Shown here: one piece after another, positions 7,384 through 13,674 of the stretch
Layout: the number at the start of each line of letters is the position of its first letter
Position numbering within the stretch: the stretch's first letter is position 1
DNA from: Candidatus Woesearchaeota archaeon
Lineage (GTDB): Archaea > Nanobdellota > Nanobdellia > Woesearchaeales > GW2011-AR4
Direction: 5' to 3'
Length of the DNA stretch: 13,878 nucleotides
Assembly: GCA_030751755.1 (NCBI GenBank)
Contig: JASMFO010000031.1
Span: 1 to 13,878, forward strand
Position numbers and translations under genes: made by a program
Notes under the pieces: generated by a model
Database searches by the model: none
Told to the model about the DNA's origin: nothing
What the model saw: only the letters and a program-made list of their open reading frames with translations

Positions 7384-7400
7384 TATAGTTTATTAATATT
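7384..7400 (+). promoter_or_regulatory. Probable TATA region of tfb
   Basis: The stretch TATAGTTTATTAATATT lies 38-54 nt before the tfb ATG, predicting a leader of about 20 nt that includes the GAGG Shine-Dalgarno at 7426-7429 (8 nt before ATG 7438). A second strong box, TTTATAAATAT, begins near 7320 and could serve a longer tfb leader. Confidence 0.35.
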
Positions 7401-7437
7401 ATGATTCAATATTACATGTAGGGATGAGGAATTCAAA

Positions 7438-8364
7438 ATGCCAGAACTTGTTAAAAAATGCCCAGAATGCGGCGGAATAAACTTAAGCTGGAATAAAGAA
7501 CGTGGAGAAATTATTTGTAAAGATTGCGGTCTAGTCATAGAAGAAAAGATGGTTGACTTTACGCAGGAATGGCGTGAATTTGACAGTGAGGATGGAGATA
7601 GGAGAAGGGCAGGAGCTCCTATGACCTATACGCAGTATGATCATGGCTTAGGAACAGAAGTTGGGCAAAAAGCTGATTTGTTCAAGCTAGGTGGAAGAGA
7701 TAGAAACAAATTCTTTAGATTAAGGAAATGGCAGTACAGGATATCAACTGCTATAGAAAGAAATCTTAAATTAGCGCTTGCTGAGCTTAAGAGAGTAAGT
7801 TCTTATTTAAAATTGCCTAAATCTGTTGAGGAAGAGTCAGCTAGGATATATACTTTGGCTGTACAAAAAGGCTTAGTTCGTGGCAGGAGTATGGAATCTG
7901 TTGTTGCTGGAGCTTTATACGCTGCTTGCAGACGTCATGATGTTCCAAGGACTTTAGATGAGCTTTCAGAAGCTTCTGGAATTGAGAAGAAAGAGATTGG
8001 AAGAACTTACAGGTTTGTTACTCGCGAGCTGGGCATTACAATATTGCCATCTAATCCAGCAGATTATATTGCACGTTTTGCAAGTTCATTAAAATTAAGT
8101 GCTGAAACTCAAAGTAATTCAATTGAAATTCTTGAGCAGGCACAGAAAGCAGAGCTTACTTCTGGTCGTGGCCCAACAGGAATAGCAGCAGCTGCTTTGT
8201 ATGTATCTGCTTTACTTCATGGAGAAAAAAGAACTCAGAGGGAAGTAGCAGATGTTGCAGGTGTGACAGAAGTAACAATTAGAAACAGATACAAAGAACT
8301 TCTTGACGAGCTTAAGCTGGAAAAAGAGATTAAGAAAAAGAAAAAGTCCAGGAAGAAAAGATAG
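7438..8364 (+). CDS. tfb: Transcription initiation factor TFB (TFIIB homologue)
   Basis: A 308-residue TFB, which bridges TBP-TATA, the BRE element and RNA polymerase. The N-terminal zinc ribbon uses Cys8, Cys11, Cys27 and Cys30, followed by the B-reader/linker region (DFTQEWREFDSEDGDRRRAG), which is well conserved. Two cyclin-fold repeats follow at about 105-200 and 205-300. The first contains SMESVVAGALYAACRR and the second GPTGIAAAALYVSALLHG, with a recognition-helix-like TQREVADVAGVTEVTIRNRY in the second. The C-terminus is a short Lys/Arg tail. The length is normal. A GAGG Shine-Dalgarno 8 nt before the ATG fixes the start. No second tfb is seen in the window. It is transcribed alone, with 34 nt of clear space before the stop of the next possible minus-strand frame. 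Confidence 0.97.
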   Translation: MPELVKKCPECGGINLSWNKERGEIICKDCGLVIEEKMVDFTQEWREFDSEDGDRRRAGAPMTYTQYDHGLGTEVGQKADLFKLGGRDRNKFFRLRKWQYRISTAIERNLKLALAELKRVSSYLKLPKSVEEESARIYTLAVQKGLVRGRSMESVVAGALYAACRRHDVPRTLDELSEASGIEKKEIGRTYRFVTRELGITILPSNPADYIARFASSLKLSAETQSNSIEILEQAQKAELTSGRGPTGIAAAALYVSALLHGEKRTQREVADVAGVTEVTIRNRYKELLDELKLEKEIKKKKKSRKKR

Positions 8365-8543
8365 TTATTTCTATTTGATTTTTATTTTAGAATCTGATTA
8401 ACTTGGATTTGCAGTAATTGTAGTCATAAATTTATTTGGACTTTCCATATACAAATCAAAGGCTCTTTGAATTGACAAAATTGTAAGTGATACAGAAACA
8501 AATAAAAACCCATAAACTTTACTTAAGAGTGCGTTGCGGTAAA

Positions 8544-9704
8544 ATGACATCTAAAAATTTAACAAAACAAGAACTAAACAGATACTCTAGACACTTAATT
8601 CTGCCAGAAGTAGGGATAAAAGGGCAGGAAAAAATCAAGCAAGGCAAAATCTTGATAATCGGTGCTGGCGGTTTAGGAAGTCCTGCTGCTTTGTATTTAG
8701 CTGCAGCGGGTGTTGGAACTATTGGAATTGTTGATTTTGATAAGGTTGAGGAAAACAATCTGCAAAGACAAATAATCCATTCTACAAAAAATATTGGGAC
8801 ATTGAAAACAGAATCCGCGAAAAATACAATTAAAGAATTAAATCCAAATATAATAATAAATTTACACAATGTTAAATTAGATTCAAAGAATGCTTTGGAA
8901 ATAATGAAAGATTATGATGTTGTTATTGACGGGAGTGATAATTTTCCTACAAGGTATTTGGTTAATGATGCTTGTGTTTTGCTAAAAAAACCAAATGCGT
9001 ATGGTAGTATTTTCAGGTTTGAAGGGCATACATCTGTCTTTAATTATGATGGTGGACCATGCTACAGATGCCTGTTTCCGAATCCTCCTCCAAGAAATGC
9101 AGTTCCCAGCTGTGCGGAGGCAGGAGTACTAGGAATTCTGCCAGGAGTTATCGGAACAATACAGGCTACGGAGGCATTGAAAATAATTCTGGATAAAGGT
9201 GATGTTCTATCCGGAAGATTTCTTGTTTATGATGCATTAGCTATGGCCTTTAAAGAACTAAAGCTTGGAAAGAATAAGAACTGTCCTATTTGCGGAGAAA
9301 GTCCAAGAATTAAAGAGTTAATAGACTATGAGGAATTTTGTAATATGAAAGAGGAAGAAGAAAAATCATTGGAAGAGGATGAGATAAGTGTCAAGCAATT
9401 AAAAGAAATGATTGATACTAATGAGGATTTTATTTTAGTGGATGTGAGAGAGGAATATGAATGGGACATATGCAAAATCAAGGGAGCAAAATTAATTCCA
9501 TTGAGCCAGATAATGAATGGAAATATCGATATTCTGGAAACTGTTGAAAAAGATAAAAATATTGTATTATATTGCCATGTTGGTGCAAGAAGCGCAGAAG
9601 CATTGAATATATTAAGAAGTAAAGGTTTTAAAAACCTAAAGAATTTAGTTGGGGGAATAGATGCCTGGGCTAATGAGATAGACCAAGAAATTTCAACATA
9701 TTAG
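8544..9704 (+). CDS. moeB: E1-like adenylyltransferase (MoeB/UbaA type) fused to rhodanese domain
   Basis: A 386-residue protein from ATG 8544; an in-frame GTG at 8487 would add 19 residues not typical of the family. The E1-like domain (about 5-255) has the nucleotide-binding loop G40-AGGLGS46, the family start RYSRHLILPEVGIKGQEK, zinc cysteines Cys173/Cys176 and Cys247/Cys250, and the candidate catalytic Cys190 in SCAEAGVLG. The C-terminal rhodanese domain (about 280-385) has the active-site loop Cys344-HVGARS. Such fusions activate a ubiquitin-like sulfur carrier (MoaD, ThiS or SAMP type) by adenylation and pass persulfide sulfur to it. The end products can be molybdopterin, tRNA 2-thiouridine or protein conjugates. 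No carrier or molybdopterin gene is visible, so tRNA thiolation or SAMP-type chemistry is as likely as cofactor synthesis. A weak TATA-like CATAAACTTTA lies about 29 nt upstream of the chosen start. Confidence 0.88.
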   Translation: MTSKNLTKQELNRYSRHLILPEVGIKGQEKIKQGKILIIGAGGLGSPAALYLAAAGVGTIGIVDFDKVEENNLQRQIIHSTKNIGTLKTESAKNTIKELNPNIIINLHNVKLDSKNALEIMKDYDVVIDGSDNFPTRYLVNDACVLLKKPNAYGSIFRFEGHTSVFNYDGGPCYRCLFPNPPPRNAVPSCAEAGVLGILPGVIGTIQATEALKIILDKGDVLSGRFLVYDALAMAFKELKLGKNKNCPICGESPRIKELIDYEEFCNMKEEEEKSLEEDEISVKQLKEMIDTNEDFILVDVREEYEWDICKIKGAKLIPLSQIMNGNIDILETVEKDKNIVLYCHVGARSAEALNILRSKGFKNLKNLVGGIDAWANEIDQEISTY

Positions 9705-9720
9705 AAATTGTAGTTAAAAA

Positions 9721-9754
9721 TATTTCAGTTAATCAATAATCATTTTCTGAAATA
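9721..9754. terminator. Inverted repeat between convergent moeB-like gene and alba
   Basis: TATTTCAG (9721-9728) and CTGAAATA (9747-9754) are perfect 8-nt complements with an 18-nt AT-rich spacer. They lie between two gene ends that face each other, and T-rich stretches follow. A bidirectional terminator or mRNA 3'-end structure is plausible but not proven. Confidence 0.35.
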
Positions 9755-9763
9755 CACTTCTTT

Positions 9764-10045
9764 TTACTGATTCTTTTCCAAAGTTATCTCTATGGTTGAA
9801 ACTCTGATGTCTCTGCCCTCATCATTCTTGAACTCTTCGCTGTCTATCTTTATGTCCTTAACGCCAACAGTGCCTTCCAAGAATCTCTTACTGGCAACTT
9901 CTGCAACATCTACGGCTCTGCTTATGAACTTGCCACGAGCCTTTATTATTACATCGTTTGCGTTTTTGGTTGTAAACTGCATCACTACGCCAGTCACATA
10001 GTTCATGAATGGCTTTCCACCAATAAAAATGTTGTTGTCTTCCAT
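9764..10045 (-). CDS. albA: Alba DNA/RNA-binding chromatin protein
   Basis: A 93-residue Alba protein, the abundant archaeal nucleoid protein that coats DNA and also binds RNA. Family hallmarks in order are the N-terminal FIGGKPFMNYV, the central VIIKARGKFISRAVDVAEV (with the Lys/Arg-Gly region that contacts DNA and the site homologous to the acetylated Lys in the GKPxMNY loop), RFLEGTVGVKDIKI, and the C-terminal strand RDIRVSTIEITLEK. The open frame runs back to 10090, but a perfect GGAGGT (10053-10058) sits 7 nt before the ATG at 10045, and Alba proteins start about there. Upstream Met codons at 10090 and 10060 are rejected on that basis. It has an AT-rich promoter region at about 10063-10150 and is probably transcribed alone. 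Confidence 0.95.
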   Translation of the reverse strand: MEDNNIFIGGKPFMNYVTGVVMQFTTKNANDVIIKARGKFISRAVDVAEVASKRFLEGTVGVKDIKIDSEEFKNDEGRDIRVSTIEITLEKNQ

Positions 10046-10052
10046 ATTGCTG

Positions 10053-10058
10053 ACCTCC
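10053..10058 (-). promoter_or_regulatory. Shine-Dalgarno site that sets the alba start
   Basis: Minus strand GGAGGT is 7 nt upstream of the ATG at 10045. It is the strongest ribosome binding site seen in this window, where most genes lack one. Confidence 0.7.
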
Positions 10059-10140
10059 ATGTTGTTTTTATGTATAGTTATTAGTGTCAATTATTGTTTA
10101 ACAATGTTCCCAAAGTTTCAATATATCTATATATTCTGAT

Positions 10141-10150
10141 TTATAAATAT
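10141..10150 (-). promoter_or_regulatory. Probable TATA box of alba
   Basis: Minus strand ATATTTATAA lies in the gap between the CNNM gene end (10167) and alba. It predicts a leader of about 70 nt carrying the Shine-Dalgarno. TATA-like alternatives exist at 10119-10136 and 10063-10080, so the choice is uncertain. Confidence 0.3.
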
Positions 10151-10166
10151 TTCGTAAAACTTGAAT

Positions 10167-11405
10167 TTACCCTTTCTCAATTCTTACCCTAGAAATCCTA
10201 TGGGCTTCTATCTCCCCAATTTTCAATTTAAATCTGTTGTACCTGATTTCGTCATTTTCTCTAGGTATTTTTCCAGTGTGGTTGAGGATAAATCCGCTTA
10301 AGGTATCATAGCCCTTGCCTTTTAGTTTCATGCGCAGTTTTTCATTTACCTCATCAATATCAGTTTTTCCATTAACAATCCAAACATTTTTTTCTATTTT
10401 TTTGATGTTTGGAGCTATTATATCCGTTTCATCCATTATTTCCCCTACAATTTCCTCTAAAACATCTTCCATAGTAACCAGCCCTGTTATGGAACCATGC
10501 TCATCCACTACAATGGCCATATGCTCTTTTCTTTTCTGGAATTGCCTCAATAAGTCGCTAATTTTCTTCACCTCAGGAACAAAGTACGGCTTGTACATAA
10601 CTTTGCTTATACCCGTATCCTTATTTTTGCTCTGCATATGCATCATTAAGTCCTTAATATGGACAATTCCTATAATACTATCTTTGTTTTTTTCATAAAT
10701 GGGTATACGAGTATGATTTTTTTTCAGAAATACTTTGAATGCATCTTTTATCTTCAATTTTGATTCCAGCATAAGCATGTCTCTCCTAGGGGTTGCTATC
10801 TCTCCTGCACTTATATCATCGAACTCAAAGATGCTTTTTATCATCCTTTCCTCAATTTCTTTTATGGATCCTTCTTCTTCCGCTACTTTTACCATACTCA
10901 TTATCTCTTCCTCAGTTACTGCCTTTTCCTTGGATTTTATCCCTATGATTTTGATGAATTTGTTTAGGAATTTATCCAAAACATTCAATATTGGGGAGAG
11001 TATTATGCTTAGGTACCATATAGGGGCAGCAACAATTTGTGAAACCAATTCATTATTTTTTGCCGCTATTGATTTTGGAGTTATCTCCCCGAAAATTAGG
11101 ATTAGTAGTGTCATTATGCCCGTTGTAATTCCTAGCGCATAGCTTTTGAAAACACCCATCATAATAGAAGTTGCTATGACAGATGCAGCAACATTAACAA
11201 TGTTGTTTCCAATCAAAATTGTTGCAAGCATCCTTTGAGGATCATTTTTCAGCTTATCTACGAAAACAGCCCCAAACTTTTTTTTATTAAGCATTTGCTT
11301 AGCTCTTAGCTTTGTCAGGCTGATTAAAGCAACTTCTGAGCTAGAGAAAAATCCAGATAAAAATAGCAATATTACCAAGATTATAACTTGTTCGCTTAAT
11401 GTCAT
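10167..11405 (-). CDS. CNNM/CorC-type membrane protein with CBS pair (HlyC/CorC family)
   Basis: A 412-residue protein with the standard three-part layout. An N-terminal DUF21/CNNM membrane domain (about 1-145) has helices starting with VIILVILLFLSGFFSSSEVA and the family ISLTKLRAKQM, LIGNNIVNVAAS and IFGEITPKSIA motifs. A CBS pair (about 195-320) follows, with TPRRDMLML, HTRIPIYEKNKDSIIGIVHIKDL and VVDEHGSITGLVTMEDVLEEIVGEI. A C-terminal CorC_HlyC domain (about 330-408) contains DIDEVNEKL and GYDTLSGFIL. Family members are linked to magnesium or sodium-coupled cation export, with the CBS domains sensing ATP-Mg; the older haemolysin name is misleading. The length is normal and no key segment is missing. 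It lies 101 nt after the uL16 gene on the same strand, with a TATA-like box of its own at 11435-11441. Confidence 0.93.
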   Translation of the reverse strand: MTLSEQVIILVILLFLSGFFSSSEVALISLTKLRAKQMLNKKKFGAVFVDKLKNDPQRMLATILIGNNIVNVAASVIATSIMMGVFKSYALGITTGIMTLLILIFGEITPKSIAAKNNELVSQIVAAPIWYLSIILSPILNVLDKFLNKFIKIIGIKSKEKAVTEEEIMSMVKVAEEEGSIKEIEERMIKSIFEFDDISAGEIATPRRDMLMLESKLKIKDAFKVFLKKNHTRIPIYEKNKDSIIGIVHIKDLMMHMQSKNKDTGISKVMYKPYFVPEVKKISDLLRQFQKRKEHMAIVVDEHGSITGLVTMEDVLEEIVGEIMDETDIIAPNIKKIEKNVWIVNGKTDIDEVNEKLRMKLKGKGYDTLSGFILNHTGKIPRENDEIRYNRFKLKIGEIEAHRISRVRIEKG

Positions 11406-11434
11406 TCAAATCATTACCGTCATTATTTTTTTTG

Positions 11435-11441
11435 TATTTAA
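11435..11441 (-). promoter_or_regulatory. Probable TATA box of the CNNM/CorC gene
   Basis: Minus strand TTAAATA is centred about 33 nt upstream of the ATG at 11405, giving a leader of a few nucleotides. Read-through from the uL16 gene is also possible. Confidence 0.35.
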
Positions 11442-11506
11442 GGTTTTCTATGCTATTTTAAGCCAAGAACACAATTTATGCTATTTTTATGATTTAGAGA
11501 ATATAG

Positions 11507-12031
11507 TTACCTATTTTCTGTTACCTGTATCATGCAGGAACAAGGCAATTTTTTAGAGGCTCTGGTTAAAGCTGTTTTTGCAAGCTCTAAATTTCCTTTG
11601 TCAACAGAAATATGGAATATTGAATCTCCTGTCCTTATTTGAGCGGCATTGCCCAATGGTTTTCCAAAAGACTTTTGCATTCCTGTGCTAAAGCGGTCAG
11701 CACCAGCACCAGATGCAAGAGGATTTTCCCTTAGAACATGGTAAGGATAGGGCTTAACTTTTAGATGATAACCAGACAAGCCAAGACTTGTTTCAAGAAT
11801 CTTATTAGAAGTTTGTTTTGCACTTTCCAGGGCATTGTCCCTTATTTGCAAATTATCTTTTGATACCAGCTTCAATGTATATTGAAAACTTTTTTTAGGG
11901 CTGCCCAAGTCAAATCCTATTACCTTTATATTCGGGCTAATTTTTATGTATGACTTTCCTTTGTACTTGGAAGTTCTTGTGTAGGGTCTTTCAATTCTCC
12001 TGTAAGATACAAATTTTCTTATTCTTGCCAT
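11507..12031 (-). CDS. rpl10e: 50S ribosomal protein uL16 (archaeal L10e)
   Basis: A 174-residue archaeal/eukaryotic-type L10e, a large-subunit protein that lies near the A-site tRNA and the 5S rRNA region. Recognisable stretches are the N-terminal MARIRKFVSYRRIERPYTR, the middle KVKPYPYHVLRENPL, ASGAGADRFSTGMQKSFGKP (the conserved loop towards the peptidyl transferase centre), NAAQIRTGDSIFHISVD and a C-terminal ALTRASKKLPCSC segment. Family N-termini often run MARRPARCYR; here the first residues differ slightly but align. The length is normal. The start at 12031 is supported by a TATA box (12054-12062) centred 27 nt upstream. It is divergent from tRNA-Cys and cysS, so three translation genes sit back to back. 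Confidence 0.95.
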   Translation of the reverse strand: MARIRKFVSYRRIERPYTRTSKYKGKSYIKISPNIKVIGFDLGSPKKSFQYTLKLVSKDNLQIRDNALESAKQTSNKILETSLGLSGYHLKVKPYPYHVLRENPLASGAGADRFSTGMQKSFGKPLGNAAQIRTGDSIFHISVDKGNLELAKTALTRASKKLPCSCMIQVTENR

Positions 12032-12053
12032 GAAATTTAAGAACGGTGGATGG

Positions 12054-12062
12054 TTTTTAAAT
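12054..12062 (-). promoter_or_regulatory. TATA box of the uL16 gene
   Basis: Minus strand ATTTAAAAA is centred 27 nt upstream of the ATG at 12031, which implies a leaderless ribosomal protein mRNA. Confidence 0.5.
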
Positions 12063-12097
12063 GTTTCTACATGATTTGTTGATTTAATTCAGTAATC

Positions 12098-12106
12098 TTT
12101 ATAAAA
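12098..12106 (+). promoter_or_regulatory. TATA box of tRNA-Cys (and possibly cysS)
   Basis: TTTATAAAA lies within a symmetric ATCTTT-ATA-AAAGAT (12095-12109). Transcription 26-29 nt from its centre would begin at 12128-12131, at the upstream copy of the tRNA 5' sequence and about 22-25 nt before the mature tRNA end. No other promoter is visible before cysS. Confidence 0.5.
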
Positions 12107-12129
12107 GATATTGTGTTATTAAAATTGCA

Positions 12130-12159
12130 ATGCGAGGGGCATAGTCCGCTATGCGAGGG
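12130..12159 (+). repeat. Direct repeat of the tRNA 5' acceptor strand plus leader hairpin
   Basis: ATGCGAGGG occurs at 12130-12138 and again at 12151-12159, 21 nt apart. The second copy contains the acceptor strand of tRNA-Cys; the first lies in the leader. Between and overlapping them is a perfect 6-bp hairpin, GCATAG (12139-12144), loop TCCG, CTATGC (12149-12154). Its last two bases are the first two of the tRNA. Confidence 0.6.
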
Positions 12160-12160
12160 T

Positions 12161-12174
12161 ATCTAATACCTCAA
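12161..12174 (+). other. tRNA-Cys intron 1 (14 nt, position 8/9)
   Basis: ATCTAATACCTCAA interrupts the tRNA between U8 and A9. Archaeal splicing geometry fits: GAGG (12155-12158) pairs with CCTC (12169-12172), with 3-nt bulges GT|A and AA|A at the two cut sites and an outer GC/GC pair. A competing hairpin GGTAT-CTA-ATACC (12158-12170) is also possible. Cutting one base later gives the same product, and only the bulge geometry favours this register. Confidence 0.65.
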
Positions 12175-12225
12175 AGCCAAGCGGTTAAGGCGGGGGCCTG
12201 CAAAGCCTCTATTCGCCGGTTCGAA

Positions 12226-12257
12226 TGCTGTTATCCCAGATGGATATGGCTCGAAAG
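12226..12257 (+). other. tRNA-Cys intron 2 (32 nt, position 59/60)
   Basis: The insertion splits the T loop. A bulge-helix-bulge forms with the T stem (GCCGG/CCGGC) as outer helix, TTCG (12220-12223) paired with CGAA (12252-12255) as the 4-bp central helix, and bulges AA|T and AG|T. The intron itself folds into a hairpin with TATCC paired to GGATA. Removal restores a perfect TTCGAAT loop and a 5-bp stem. Confidence 0.8.
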
Positions 12258-12270
12258 TCCGGCTCCTCGC

Positions 12271-12277
12271 TTTTTTT
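12271..12277 (+). terminator. T7 run after tRNA-Cys
   Basis: Seven T residues begin at the discriminator position, directly after the acceptor stem. Archaeal RNA polymerase can terminate at such runs, but cysS begins three bases later, so any termination must be partial if cysS depends on the upstream promoter. Confidence 0.45.
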
Positions 12278-12280
12278 AAA

Positions 12281-13672
12281 ATGACACTAAAGTTATACAA
12301 TACCTTAACAAGGAAAAAAGAACTATTCAAGCCAATAAAGAATAAGCAAGTTAGTATGTATACTTGTGGGCCTACTGTTTATGATTATGCGCATATAGGT
12401 AATTTTAGGGCTTATATGTGCAGTGATATTCTTAAGAGATATTTAAGGTATAAGGGCTATAGGGTAAAGCATGCAATGAATATTACTGATGTCGAGGATA
12501 AGACTATAAAAGGCGCAATAAAAGAACACATTTCTTTGAAAAAATATACAAAAAAATTTGAAAATGCCTTTTTTGAAGATCTAGAGAAGTTAAATATTGA
12601 CAAAGCAAATATATTCCCAAGAGCAACAGATCATATAAAGGAGATGGTGGATATAATTGGAAATTTATTGAAGAAAAAGATTGCATATAAGGCTAAAGAT
12701 GGAATCTATTTTGACATATCCCGGTTTAAGGATTATGGGAAATTGTCTGGAGTTGAATTAAAAAATCTTGAAATTGGTGAAAGGGTTAGGAAAGACCAAT
12801 ATGAGAAGGATGAAGCGCATGATTTTGCCTTGTGGAAGTTTTGGGATAAAAATGATTATGATGTTTTTTGGGAAACTGAAATTGGAAAAGGCAGGCCAGG
12901 ATGGCATATTGAATGCTCTGCTATGTCCATGAAATTTTTAGGAAAGAGCTTTGATATACATGCAGGAGGCATTGATTTAATATTTCCACATCATGAAAAT
13001 GAGATTGCTCAGTCAGAGGGCTCTACAAGAAAGAAATTCGTAAACTATTGGTTCCATAATGAGCATCTGCTTGTTGATGGGCAAAAGATGAGCAAATCAT
13101 TAGGAAATTTCTATACATTGAGGGATTTACTGGATAAAGGCTATGACTCAAGGTCTATAAGATATTTATTGTTATCTTCACATTATAGGCAACAATTGAA
13201 TTTTACAGAAGGAGGAATTAAAGCAGCAAAAAATTCCATTGATAGGTTAAATGATTTTATGATTAAATTAAAAACAATGAAAATTAAGAAAAATAATCCT
13301 AAAATTAAAAAATTAATTCTAGAAACAAAAAAAGATTTTGAGAAAGAGATGGACGATGATTTGCAGATTTCAAATGCCTTGGCTGTTATTTTTGATTTCG
13401 TAAAGAAAATAAATACCTTAATTATGAATGCCAAGATTGGAAAAGGAGATGCAGGTAATGTTTATAATCTAATGCTTGAGTTTGATAATGTTTTGGGAGT
13501 ATTAGATGTAAAAAAGGAAAAAATTCCTGCTGAGATAAAAAAACTGGTTGAGGAAAGAAATAAAGCAAGAAAAGAAAAAGACTATAAAAAAGCAGATAAA
13601 ATAAGGAATGAAATTAATAATAAAGGATACATACTAGGGGATACAGAAGAAGGGACAATGATTAAAAAATAA
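12281..13672 (+). CDS. cysS: Cysteinyl-tRNA synthetase
   Basis: A 463-residue class I synthetase that charges tRNA-Cys with cysteine. The HIGH-type motif is H38-I-G-N41 within TCGPTVYDYAHIGNFRAY, and KMSKS is at residues 269-273 followed by LGN. The zinc ligands that discriminate cysteine are all present: Cys29, Cys212, His237 and Glu241, matching E. coli Cys28, Cys209, His234 and Glu238 in spacing. The C-terminal part has the helical DALR-like region and a Lys-rich end where the anticodon-binding domain is expected. The length equals the usual 460 or so. The ATG at 12281 is immediately followed by the family N-terminus LKLYNTLTRKKE. The gene begins 9 nt after tRNA-Cys, with neither TATA box nor Shine-Dalgarno between them. 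A coiled-coil gene follows after 2 nt. Confidence 0.97.
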   Translation: MTLKLYNTLTRKKELFKPIKNKQVSMYTCGPTVYDYAHIGNFRAYMCSDILKRYLRYKGYRVKHAMNITDVEDKTIKGAIKEHISLKKYTKKFENAFFEDLEKLNIDKANIFPRATDHIKEMVDIIGNLLKKKIAYKAKDGIYFDISRFKDYGKLSGVELKNLEIGERVRKDQYEKDEAHDFALWKFWDKNDYDVFWETEIGKGRPGWHIECSAMSMKFLGKSFDIHAGGIDLIFPHHENEIAQSEGSTRKKFVNYWFHNEHLLVDGQKMSKSLGNFYTLRDLLDKGYDSRSIRYLLLSSHYRQQLNFTEGGIKAAKNSIDRLNDFMIKLKTMKIKKNNPKIKKLILETKKDFEKEMDDDLQISNALAVIFDFVKKINTLIMNAKIGKGDAGNVYNLMLEFDNVLGVLDVKKEKIPAEIKKLVEERNKARKEKDYKKADKIRNEINNKGYILGDTEEGTMIKK

Positions 13673-13674
13673 AA

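Larger units (their letters stand above)
12153..12271 (+). tRNA. tRNA-Cys (anticodon GCA) with two non-canonical introns
   Basis: The exons are 12153-12160, 12175-12225 and 12258-12271; removing 14 and 32 nt gives a 73-nt tRNA. The acceptor strand GCGAGGG pairs with TCCTCGC (one G-U). U8 and A9 precede the D arm GCCAAGCGGTTAAGGC, with GG at 18-19. The anticodon stem is GGGGC/GCCTC with loop CTGCAAA, anticodon GCA at 12200-12202. The variable loop has 5 nt, and the T stem is GCCGG/CCGGC with loop TTCGAAT. The discriminator is U73, as expected for cysteine identity. CCA is not encoded. Without intron removal neither the T arm nor the 8-9 link to the D arm is normal. T7 (12271-12277) follows, and cysS starts at 12281. 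An upstream duplicate of the 5' strand exists at 12132, but using it would place G instead of U at position 8. Confidence 0.85.

Noticed and set aside
8487..8543. GTG start for the E1-rhodanese protein
   Set aside because: The extra 19 residues are basic and unlike family N-termini, which begin just before the RYSRH motif. ATG 8544 fits better.
10046..10090. Longer Alba starting at 10090 or 10060
   Set aside because: A perfect GGAGGT lies within that stretch, 7 nt before the ATG at 10045, and Alba proteins are normally about 90 residues.
12132..12138. First GCGAGGG copy as the true tRNA 5' end
   Set aside because: With BHB splicing it would give G at position 8, where U is nearly invariant. 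Removing the 21 nt between the repeats has no bulge-helix-bulge support. The second copy gives U8 and A9 directly. Not fully excluded because of the promoter spacing.
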